This document shows, piece after piece, positions 30,761 to 39,517 of a DNA stretch of 64,000 bases. The notes below the pieces were generated by a model. It was not told the origin of the DNA. It saw only the letters and a program-made list of their open reading frames with translations, and made no database searches. The stretch lies in contig RSEH01000240.1 in assembly GCA_006503475.1 (NCBI GenBank), positions 1-64,000 on the forward strand, written 5' to 3'. The DNA is from Stentor roeselii. Lineage: Eukaryota; Ciliophora; Heterotrichea; Heterotrichida; Stentoridae. The translations under genes were made by a program, and so were the position numbers. Each line of letters starts with the position of its first letter. Position 1 is the first letter of the stretch.

Positions 30761-31394
30761 TTTCCTTTATTAGGGTTCTATGAAAAAGGAGAAACTTCTC
30801 AACCCTATCTTTTTGTCTCTTGAAATGATTCTATCTTCACAACCGAACTCAAAAATTCTTCCCTTATTCAAATTTTAGCCCTCCCGATCATCTAGGTGTT
30901 ATAAACAAATCTTTTTCTCTTTAAAGAGACATAAAGAGCATAGTCTTATCACTATTCACTTTATCTTCATCTAGTATTTCTTGAAATTTTCTCTGAGATA
31001 AACATATTTGTCTTGAATCTCAGCAAACTCCTACAGAAAATCGATTTTTATGGAGAATACAGTTTCTGAGTGCTCTGGTAAGCATTTATATATGCCTCTG
31101 ATTAAATAGGAAATTTGGTAGGGTTAGCTAAAGGGTGTAAATGTGTTGATATTGGCACATTTGTTATTTTTAATGAATTTGATTAGAGGTATTGACCTTG
31201 AAATGCCTTGTCTCCAGAAAGAACGCGCGAATTTTTTGAAGGATACTATGGTGGCACCCATGGCTAATAGGGAACTACTGTTGCACCTTACTAGACAGAA
31301 AAATTACACAATGGCCCTGGAGATACACTAAAACATCGCGGAAGTGAGAATAAGATTATTGAACAACTAAATTTCTTCTGTCTCAAATAATCTG
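30761..31394. other. Intergenic with a GC-richer island
   Basis: Mostly AT-rich. The segment 31190-31340 is clearly GC-richer (gaacgcgcg, ggtggcacccatgg, atggccctgg) and has a 62-codon ATG frame (31143-31331) that I cannot assign. It may be a further remnant of unknown origin. Confidence 0.4.
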
Positions 31395-32090
31395 ACCTTC
31401 AATATTATTCATTTCTATTCTGATTGTTTTTTGAGTTTTCTTATCTCATCAAAATCATTTAAGAGTCACTATTTATTAAACTAATCATTTTCAGCATGTT
31501 TTCATTGAAGTTTACCTAGTTTTCAATAGTCATACTTACACTGTCCATCTCTTCATGAATTTCGAAGTTGCTCATAAAGTTCGAGTTTCTATCATAGACC
31601 CGAATGTTGTGTCTCCTAGTCTTATAGCTTTTTGACTCTTATTTTAAAAAAGATCTTCCAAACCTCCAGGCCATCATCAAAGATATCATCTGAATCTTCA
31701 TTAGAGACACTGTTTGAAACAATTGATCGAAGGCTACTTTTGAGTTGTTACCTAAACACCAAACAGCTTTGACTAAACAACTAATGTGTCCAAAAGCATA
31801 GTTAAAAATTTCTTCTTTAATGAATTTTTCTTTCTTTTATAAAATACTAGCCTTGATCACTCGCTTTCTGAATTCTTCGGATTAGTAAAAAACTCATATT
31901 TTTTTTCTGATCCTGAAGCTGCTAGGTGAGCAAATTTTATCTTTAGTGACTTTCGAGATCTCCACTTGCGTAGCCTAAGCACTTCTTAAAATTTTAAACT
32001 ATTTTCTCTCTTTAAAAAAAGTTCAGTCTTCAGGTCAAAAGTTTGATGTATATGTTTATAATGTATCTCTTCATTAATCATAAAGTTTTC
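31395..32090 (-). pseudogene. Decayed 3' half of a copy of the 49892-51611 gene
   Basis: Minus strand from about 32090 to 31395 aligns with about 50840-51540 of the live gene. Readable scraps include FDLKTELFLKREN, TQVEISKVTKDK, EFRKRV, WCLGNNSK, IVSNSVSNEDSDDIFDDGLE and NFMSNFEIHEEMD, each matching a phrase of the intact protein in order, but in shifting frames with stops. Near its 3' end gatgagataagaaaactcaa (coding strand) matches gatgagataaggaaacttaa at 51504. It begins roughly where the 28925-29817 copy stops, though it lies upstream of it. Confidence 0.85.
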
Positions 32091-32409
32091 CTAGGAAAAT
32101 TTATTATATTGTGCTAATTTTTTATATTTTTCATTATTTTACCAGCTGAGATCATACTTAAACTTTTAAAAAACAAAAGGAAAAATCATAAGGATCTGCT
32201 AGAAATATTAAGACATATGCATTAAAGATGGTTTCTAAATCGATCAGATTTCATGCTCATAGATTGCAAAAAACAGTTTCACTCATAAAAAATTCCTTCA
32301 ACTAAAAAAAACTTTCCCCTTCCAATCAACTTTCCACAATTTTTCAAAAGAAAAATTTTTATTCTCAAAAAACCAAATTTTCTATCATTCTCTAAATAAC
32401 TATAAATAT
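32091..32409. other. Short intergenic leader
   Basis: No gene or remnant recognised between the decayed copy and the STPGR-like gene. Confidence 0.5.
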
Positions 32410-33690
32410 ATGTCACGAAGTCACTGCTCAATCGACTATCATCGTTCAGAATCCGAGGCAAACCACCATCAATCAAGATCCCACCAAAAACTGAAATCAG
32501 AGAAATACTTTCAAATTTATTCAAACATGCTGCACCCTGACCGTCTGATGACCAGAGAATCATCGACAGGGGCGATAGGTCCAGGTTACTACAACTTCAA
32601 CTCCAGTTCATTCGGAGGGCCTTTCTGCACTTTTTCCTCAACCCAGCGCTTTCCATTCACTTATTCAGGACTCTCCTCGCCAGTGGCCCACTATCCTTTA
32701 AACTTCCAAGCGAAAAACATGGACTTAGAGAAATTCACTCCTCAAAACAAAAAAGACCTTCTTAGAATCAAAGCTTTAAACGAACAAAATCGCATCTCAA
32801 AAGCACTTAAAACTAAAAATAAGCTGGAAAAAGACAAAAAAAGAGAAAAATTGAAGAAAATACAAGAAAAACATAATAAGTTCCGTATGAAGATCCAGTA
32901 TATTGAAGTTAAAAGATGTGCGAATACCTGGATGACTTTAATCGCTTTTACCACTTTTGCGAATTCAGGGTATTTTCGATTAGTTTATTTGAAAGATTTG
33001 AAAAGAAGATCTGAAAAAGTTCGAAGATTTTTAAGGATTTTTTCAAGATTTTTAGGGAAAATGAAAATTTTACTTAAGAGGAAAAAAGTTGCAAGAGCTT
33101 TGAGTATTTTATCAAGATTTGCTGTAGTTGTCAAGAGGTGGGTAAAAGTTAAGAAAACGAAGTACTTGACTGTCATGAATCACATTGTTTATCAGGCAGC
33201 TGCCAAAGAGAAGATCTTTCGATTCATGTATCAATGGAGGGTAAGTCTTACTTTCATTCAAAGGGTCTGGAAAAAAATGATCGTTGAAAAAAAAGTTGCC
33301 ATGGCCTTGAGACTGATGTACTGGGAAAAACATGAGAAAAGTATTTATGAAAGCCAGTTCAGTATTCGAAATGGAACTCGACCGAAATTTCAGTCGTATA
33401 CTCCTCAGAGCATTAAAGAGAAACTCATTAGAGAACTTTTGAAAAAAAGGATCAGAGAATATTACAAAAAATGCATCAAGTTTAGGGAAAATATCAAAAA
33501 TGAATTTATTAAACAGAAAAACGATAATCTTAAAGTGCCGGGAGGGAAAAGGAATAATATTTCGATGGCTAGTGAAAAACCCCAGCCAAATTACAACTTT
33601 ACTAAGAAAGATTATCTTAAAATGATTAAACAGGCAGGGCTTATTAGAAAAAACTCTAAAATACTTAAAAAAATCCCAACTTTTAGATAG
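32410..33690 (+). CDS. Basic coiled-coil protein with SHIPPO/STPGR-like motif
   Basis: 426 aa, ATG start, TAG stop. N-terminus is His/Ser-rich. Residues ~55-62 read AIGPGYYNF, the PGPGxY-type motif of SHIPPO/STPGR axonemal proteins, with a possible second weaker one in SSPVAHYPLNF. From ~105 on it is very basic and helical, with repeated R/K-hydrophobic blocks (FLRIFSRFLGKMKILLKRKK, ALSILSRFAVVVKRW, IFRFMYQWRVSLTFIQRVWKK) resembling IQ or Sfi1-type calmodulin/centrin-binding repeats. A cytoskeletal, ciliary or contractile-fibre role is inferred from those features; not a named family. Confidence 0.7.
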   Translation: MSRSHCSIDYHRSESEANHHQSRSHQKLKSEKYFQIYSNMLHPDRLMTRESSTGAIGPGYYNFNSSSFGGPFCTFSSTQRFPFTYSGLSSPVAHYPLNFQAKNMDLEKFTPQNKKDLLRIKALNEQNRISKALKTKNKLEKDKKREKLKKIQEKHNKFRMKIQYIEVKRCANTWMTLIAFTTFANSGYFRLVYLKDLKRRSEKVRRFLRIFSRFLGKMKILLKRKKVARALSILSRFAVVVKRWVKVKKTKYLTVMNHIVYQAAAKEKIFRFMYQWRVSLTFIQRVWKKMIVEKKVAMALRLMYWEKHEKSIYESQFSIRNGTRPKFQSYTPQSIKEKLIRELLKKRIREYYKKCIKFRENIKNEFIKQKNDNLKVPGGKRNNISMASEKPQPNYNFTKKDYLKMIKQAGLIRKNSKILKKIPTFR

Positions 33691-34153
33691 GTTAAAGTGT
33701 TTTATTTTCAGATATAAATTATTGATAATTTTGATTGGAATACGATTGAATTATTGAAAATCTTAAAAATGCGAAGGAAATTGACTAAGGGTATCAAGAG
33801 AAAGTGCTGAAAATCACTCAAATCAAAGATTTTTTAAAGATCCTGCAGAAATTAGAAGATTCATCATTCTAATATTCTCTAAAGTCTTGAAAATTTTAAA
33901 TAGTAAACTGCTCAGTACCAAATAAAATAAATAAAAATCCTTAAACCAGACCACAATCCTCATAATTAAAAATCCATCACCCAAAAATCCTCAAAATCCA
34001 AAATTTTACCATAACCTCTAAAACCCTAAAACAAAACCTCCAAAACCTCTCCATCATTTCAAACAATTTCCAAAATTTTCCTAAACCTGCTCAAAGCACC
34101 TCCTAATCCAACCCACTAAAATCTCATCAAATCCAAAAACAAAGCCCTTGAAT
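33691..34153. other. Intergenic; T/G-rich trailer then A/C-rich leader
   Basis: No gene. From about 33940 to the cyclin start the plus strand is almost free of G (aaaccctaaaacaaaacctcc and similar), while the first half after the previous stop is T-rich. The switch is a clean example of the flank asymmetry seen across the window. Confidence 0.7.
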
Positions 34154-35428
34154 ATGAAAAAATTTAAATATAAAATGCTAAAAAATCCTTTACCGTTATA
34201 CCCAAGAAATGACCAAAGCAATTCAAAATCCGTTCAATTCACAGACAAGTCATTTTCCAAAGGCTCATGCCAGATAGGAGAAGAGGTTCTAGGATGTGAA
34301 GAAGACATCGAAGTGATAAATATGCCGATCTCAAGTTTTTCCAGTCAAGAAAACGTAAAAGCAGTGATTCATGCAGGTTCATCTTCAGTGATCTGGAAGC
34401 TTTCGGACAACTTTTACCAGTCAAGCCTGTTAAACAAAGAGCTTGAATACATGCCGAACCCTTACTACCTTCAAACAATGCAGCCTCAAATAACTCCTTC
34501 AATGCGACTTATTCTTTATGACTGGATGATGGAAGTATGCAGCGAGTTGACACTAAAAAGAGAAACTTTTCACTTGTCGGTTAACTTCTGTGATAGGTAT
34601 ATGTCGCGTAACCCGAATGTGAAAAAAGAAGAGTATCAACTGGTGGGTCTTACATCGATGTACCTCGCTGCCAAGATTGAAGAAGTCCTTCCTCCTAGTT
34701 TAGATGATTGGGCGTCTTCAGCTGACAACGGTTACTCGCCCAGTTCCGTGATTTTAATGGAAAAAGCCCTTCTCAAGTCTCTCGGCTTCAAGACAACCCC
34801 AGCCACTGCGAATTCTTGGCTTAGTTGGCTTATGACACAATGGGACTCTTTCGTTGATTTTCATTTCGGGTGTGTTCCGGGAAACTCTTTGAAAGACTTC
34901 GACTCTGACAGAAAAAAAGCGAAAAGCGCATTTGAGGAAAGAATGATTTTAATGAAACAAGCTAATCAAAAGGCTTATAAAAGATTCAGGGAAACTATGC
35001 AGGTCTTGGATGTTGCATTGCTTCACCCGGATTCTATGAAGTTTTTACCTAAACATCTATCTTGTGGACTGCTTTATTTGATGATCAGTAAGTTTTTCTT
35101 TGAAAGCAATTACGCCTTGCTTTATTATAATGGTGAAGAATGTGAAGATAATTATGACCCTTTTCGAATTGAAAGTACTGGAACTGTTCAAGAATTATTT
35201 GAAGAGTTCATCAACTCTGCTGCTGGAATTGAAAATATTGAAGAAATTTATGCTTCTGTCTCGTTTTTCCACCCTTTTCTGGAATTTGAAAGTAATTTCG
35301 ACTTGCCTGTTGTCTGCAAGTTGCAAAGTAGGGCAAAGCTGGAGTCACATTATGAAGATTTTCTGTCATATCAGACTCATAATCAGAAGAATTTAGATTT
35401 CGTTCAGAACAACTTAAAAAATTGTTAA
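34154..35428 (+). CDS. Cyclin, cyclin-E-like
   Basis: 424 aa from ATG 34154 (frame open to a TTG at 34148). Cyclin box spans ~115-225: MRLILYDWMMEVCSELTLKRETFHLSVNFCDRYM closely follows cyclin E/A ([34 protein letters not shown]), including the MRxILxDWxxEV signature and the Lys/Glu pair that contacts the CDK (YLAAKIEE). The rest of the box (ILMEKALLKSLGFKTTPATANSWL) also matches cyclin E-type order. C-terminal ~150 residues are a diverged second box. Role: activates a CDK at G1/S or a related step. Its TAA stop directly abuts the stop of the convergent gene at 35429. Confidence 0.9.
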   Translation: MKKFKYKMLKNPLPLYPRNDQSNSKSVQFTDKSFSKGSCQIGEEVLGCEEDIEVINMPISSFSSQENVKAVIHAGSSSVIWKLSDNFYQSSLLNKELEYMPNPYYLQTMQPQITPSMRLILYDWMMEVCSELTLKRETFHLSVNFCDRYMSRNPNVKKEEYQLVGLTSMYLAAKIEEVLPPSLDDWASSADNGYSPSSVILMEKALLKSLGFKTTPATANSWLSWLMTQWDSFVDFHFGCVPGNSLKDFDSDRKKAKSAFEERMILMKQANQKAYKRFRETMQVLDVALLHPDSMKFLPKHLSCGLLYLMISKFFFESNYALLYYNGEECEDNYDPFRIESTGTVQELFEEFINSAAGIENIEEIYASVSFFHPFLEFESNFDLPVVCKLQSRAKLESHYEDFLSYQTHNQKNLDFVQNNLKNC

Positions 35429-35944
35429 TTATAATTCTTCTCTTGTGAATTCGTACAAATCTTCCATGCCTGAAGAGATCAGATCAGAACAAATCTCACA
35501 AAAAAATTCATAATCTTTAGAAAGTTTTGAATTTTCAATTTTTTCCTCTTTTTTCATTTGTTTTCTTACGTTTTTCTTGAAAATTTTCGGTTTTACCATC
35601 GGTCCTCTTAATCTTAAAGCTGCAGTTGAAACTTTTTCAAAAGGTTTCAACAAATTTTTTAGTTTTTCCTTTAATTCCTCAACATCTACTTTTTTTTCTT
35701 CAGGTTCAGGTCGTTTTGCAGGAATTGTGAAAATTTCTGAGTTTTTTTCAGGGTGTTCGTAAAAATCTTCACTTTTTTCAGATAAGTCTGAATCTTGCAA
35801 GTCGCGGTTGCTGAGGTACTCTTGAATCAAGTCGATTTTGACAGGTTGAAAGTTTTTTGAAACTTTTCCACTTGTCAAGTCCTGAGAATAAGAATTTTGA
35901 ATTCGAGAGAGTCTTTTGATATCCTTGACTTCCTGAGGATCCAT
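35429..35944 (-). CDS. Charged protein of unknown function
   Basis: 171 aa from ATG 35944. Rich in Glu, Lys and Ser; residues ~85-105 are an acidic coiled coil (VDVEELKEKLKNLLKPFEK). A C-terminal patch contains CEICSDL. I do not recognise it. Its start is only 27 bp from the ATG of the divergent TPR gene and its stop touches the cyclin stop, so it shares a promoter with the former and must overlap the latter's 3' untranslated region. Confidence 0.7.
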   Translation of the reverse strand: MDPQEVKDIKRLSRIQNSYSQDLTSGKVSKNFQPVKIDLIQEYLSNRDLQDSDLSEKSEDFYEHPEKNSEIFTIPAKRPEPEEKKVDVEELKEKLKNLLKPFEKVSTAALRLRGPMVKPKIFKKNVRKQMKKEEKIENSKLSKDYEFFCEICSDLISSGMEDLYEFTREEL

Positions 35945-35971
35945 TATAGTATTCAATAAAATAATAAAATC

Positions 35972-38340
35972 ATGGAAAACTTTCTTTCGACTCACAAGAC
36001 TAAAGCGCGGGCATTATCAGAGACAAGTTTTCAAAGCAGTCACAGTTCTTTACCCTCGATGAACAACGAAGAATTTTACGATTTCTGCAAAAGTTCGATC
36101 AAGATTTCCGATAAAAATCATTCTTTACAAGTGAAATTAAGGTAAATGTAAATAGAGGACATTTGGAAAACTCAACTGTTTCGCTTTCTTCTTCACAACT
36201 GGTGGACTCAAAGCATAGAATGAGCAGGTTATACGGAAGCAAGACTAACGACAGTTTAATTCTTGAATTTCAGACCATTCACGACCCTTTATCAACAATT
36301 TTTCTTTTTATTCTAAAAAAAAAGTACTTCCAAGTCCTGATCCCTGACCAAGAACTTTTTATGTGCCGGAAGTATTTTCAACAAAGTAACTCACATGAGT
36401 CTTTTTTCGGCCTCGCCCGTCTTTCGACTCACGAAGGAAAATTCGACTTGGCAAGTGAGTTACTTGAAAATGCGATGAATTCTTCATCAGATACTATGTA
36501 TTTGACTTGGCATGCAAGTCTTTCAATCATCAGCAGTTCTTTAATGAAGGAAAATGAAGAAAAACAAGGAATTTTAGGAAAATGGCTTTGTTGTGGAAGT
36601 AGTCGACAGAAGTCTTCAGTCCTTCAGAATGTTCTTGCACTTCCTAGCTCTATTGATAAGTGGTGGATGATGGTGGAACTCGCTTTGAAAGGACTTTCTG
36701 GAACTGAACCTCCGCAGTTTTATTCTGGAAAAATCAAAGAAATTGATAAGTATTTTGGGTACTTGTCCTGGGCTTGGGTCTTGATAAGAACTGGAGAATT
36801 TTCTGCTGCTGTTAGTATTTGTAAGGAACTTGTTAAGGTCAATGGAAGTAAACCTGAAGCTTACTTGGTTTTGTGGAAGTACTTTTATGATGTGCAGAAG
36901 GATTATGAACTTGCTGAGGACTTGGCTTCTGAAGCGGTTTTAAAGTTGCAGTCACCGGAAAGTCATAATTATTATGTGTTGTTTTGTATTTTTTATGCTA
37001 AAACTCAGGTTAAATTTAAGAGAACGAGGGAAGGTCTTGACTTTTTACTGAGAAAATTTATGGAAAATCCAACTTATCCAGTGATTCTCTTTTACTACGG
37101 TAAATTCTGTGCAAAATCCGAAGATTTTTTCTACAACGGTGCAGCTTTAGGTTCATTATTCGAGTCCTCCCGGCTATGCGATTCCTCTCGTCTAGGCGCG
37201 ATTTACTTCTGGCTGAGTAAATCCTACATGTCAGGCAGACAATACAAAGAAGCAATGGAAAACATAGTCCTAGCCCTTCGTCTAACAGAATCAAAGCACT
37301 TGGGAAAGCTTTCCCATTTAAACAAATGGAAATCCTGCCTAAGCGAGAGCATCGAAAAGATCTTCACAATAGAAACCGCTTTAAAATCCTCAACTTTTTC
37401 CAAGTCAACCTACGAGTTCTGCAAAGAACTCTGTTACCAAATAAAGCCTCTTCACAAGCACGAGGTAGACTTGTTAAAAGCCCAGATGTACTGGAAGCTC
37501 AATCAAAAACAAAGAGCTTTAAAAAAGCTCTTCGGGGTTTCAGGGATCTCAACAGTGAAGATGTCTGCTTATTTCCTCCTTCTTAAATACCTGAAACAAC
37601 TCGGCAACTTTAAATGTTTAAAAACCGTCGCCTGTGAAATGATAGAAAAATGTAAAAATCCTCAAGTCCCAAGTTATGTCTGGGCAAAAGCAAACTTAGC
37701 ATATGCAAAAGCCTTAGCTTTAAATGAAAAACCGGGAAAAGCCATTTTGATTTTAAAGTGCATGGCGAAGTTACTACCGCCTTTACCTTTTGTTAATGTG
37801 AATTTCACGAAATTTCTCCAAAGAGCGAAAAGTATTCAGGACCTGGCACAGGCGAGAAACGAGTCAATTGAGACAATGAACGCTTATTCTTTTAGTAATT
37901 ACAAAAACTCTTTTGTAATGAGTGCTAATAATCTTCGAGATTTTTCACAAAAAGTGATTTCTGAAGAAATAAGGGTTTCTTCTCAGAATAATAACAAAAA
38001 ACTTGCAAGGACTAACACCCAACTTTTTGGTAGTTTCAGAAGGTATAAAAAACAACAGACTTTAGAGGTTAAGGAAAGTGAAGAGGCGAAGGAGTCTACT
38101 TTACTTGGAGTTTCTTTACCGAATCTTGTGGAATTTAGAGGGTTTTCTATTTGTAGCTGTTTTAAGTTCTTGTATAGGATTGGAACGGTTGCTTTGAAGT
38201 TTAGAGTCAATTTGCAGGATGGGGTTGCTGCGATTGATGATTATTTGGAATTGCTGGATGTGGAAAAAGATCTGGTTTTTCGTGAAAGGTGTAGAGCCAA
38301 GGCTTTGGGTGTTAGGCAGAAGTTGATGGAGAAGGTGTAG
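35972..38340 (+). CDS. TPR-repeat protein, probable 14-nt intron
   Basis: Exon 1 35972-36141, exon 2 36156-38340; 784 aa. The second exon alone has no ATG near its start, only a TTG. Exon 1 is Ser-rich (SETSFQSSHSSLPS). Helical TPR repeats run from ~90 to ~600 (FGLARLSTHEGKFDLASELL, AWVLIRTGEFSAAVSICKEL, YFWLSKSYMSGRQYKEAMEN). The C-terminal ~180 residues are basic. Generic TPR scaffold; a bacterial-type or mammalian orthologue cannot be named. Joins in frame only if 14 nt are removed, since the exon 1 frame and exon 2 frame differ by two. Ends 24 bp from the convergent Cdt1 stop. Confidence 0.75.
36142..36155 (+). other. Probable 14-nt intron
   Basis: GTAAATGTAAATAG. Removal joins exon 1 (phase 2) to exon 2 in frame; 15 or 16 nt would not. 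Confidence 0.6.
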
Positions 38341-38364
38341 AAACCTTTTAACTATTATAAATTA

Positions 38365-39492
38365 TTATGGATGGTATCTTGATTGAAGAGCTGATTTTAT
38401 ATGACTTAGGCAAGATATTGACCGGTTACATCTAATCACAGGTCCTGAGTCAGTATTAATAATAATAACCCAATTCGGTAAGATCTGCGAAATTTCCGTT
38501 AAATCATGAACAACAATTTTTTCATCATCCCTATTCTCACTAAAATTTTCCTTCTTCTTAAGCAAGACCCTCTTCACCAAGCTTTTCAAAAACAAACTCG
38601 GAGTTTTCGTTTTATTAAAAACCTTTAAAATCAAAGCAGAAAGTGAAAAAAGTCTAGCAAATCTGGCCCTTTCTCCACAATTTTCAACCACTTTCTCATT
38701 ATCCTCAACAATCTCTTCAAATCCATCCATTGGCAAATCAGGAACCTGATGCAAATCAAAAGAAGAATGCCAAGTCTTGGAAGAATCCGGGTCAAATTCA
38801 ATCCCCTTGACCCTCAAATGTTCTCTATGAAGCCCTTTGACCACTTCCACCATTTTTCTCTTAAAAATCGAGTTCCTCACATGAATTTCACAGATTCCAA
38901 CATCTTCTCCCAAAGGAAAATCAACAAAAATTCCCTTCTTCGTATTTGAAAACCTATAAAGTTGAGGTACAATCGCCTTGATTTGTTTAAGATGCTGTAA
39001 GTCAATAAAACATTCATAAGTCGCTTCGATGTTGTTTTTTAAAGTGTTGAAGTCAAGAGAGTATCCTCGTTTTTTAGCAGTGCTGATGGAACAGTCGAGG
39101 TACTCTTGCATTGAAAGAAGCCTTTTGTACTTGTAGGGCAAGGCCAGCTTCCTTCCGGCCTCAAGAAGCTCTGAATACTTTTCCCGCGGTCGGACTGAGT
39201 TTAAGATATCGTCGGCACTGCGGGTGGACTTGGGAAGGTTCAAAGAGTTGAGAATTGAAAGGGTTTCTGGAGAAAGACTCGGAAGCTTCGAGGGCGGAAC
39301 TTGAAGTGAAGGTTTGTTTAAAGATGAATTTTCGAGTTTTAATGACTTTTGCTCTGGAAGCTGGGAAATGTTTTTTCTTTTTAATAGGAAAACCTCGGGT
39401 TCTTGCTTTGACTGTAAAAAGTACTCGGGGATTAATGATTGTTTCATCTTGTTATTTACAAGACCCCCTTCGAGATAGGTAAGAGTTTTCAT
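38365..39492 (-). CDS. CDT1: DNA replication licensing factor Cdt1
   Basis: 375 aa from ATG 39492; a second in-frame ATG at 39447 would start MKQSLIPEYF and may be the true start. Residues ~135-205 match the Cdt1 central (geminin-binding) domain: LPYKYKRLLSMQEYLDCSIS, then FNTLKNNIEATYECF and LQHLKQIKAIVPQLYRF. Residues ~240-270 (RVKGIEFDPDSSKTWHSSF) and a C-terminal winged-helix-like region follow. The N-terminus carries a PIP box, QSLIPEYF (18-25), followed by LQSK with a basic residue four positions on, as in PCNA-dependent degrons. Cdt1 loads MCM2-7 at origins. Diverged but convincing. Confidence 0.85.
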   Translation of the reverse strand: MKTLTYLEGGLVNNKMKQSLIPEYFLQSKQEPEVFLLKRKNISQLPEQKSLKLENSSLNKPSLQVPPSKLPSLSPETLSILNSLNLPKSTRSADDILNSVRPREKYSELLEAGRKLALPYKYKRLLSMQEYLDCSISTAKKRGYSLDFNTLKNNIEATYECFIDLQHLKQIKAIVPQLYRFSNTKKGIFVDFPLGEDVGICEIHVRNSIFKRKMVEVVKGLHREHLRVKGIEFDPDSSKTWHSSFDLHQVPDLPMDGFEEIVEDNEKVVENCGERARFARLFSLSALILKVFNKTKTPSLFLKSLVKRVLLKKKENFSENRDDEKIVVHDLTEISQILPNWVIIINTDSGPVIRCNRSISCLSHIKSALQSRYHP

Positions 39493-39517
39493 ATTGTTTT
39501 AGAATAGTTCTATGAAA

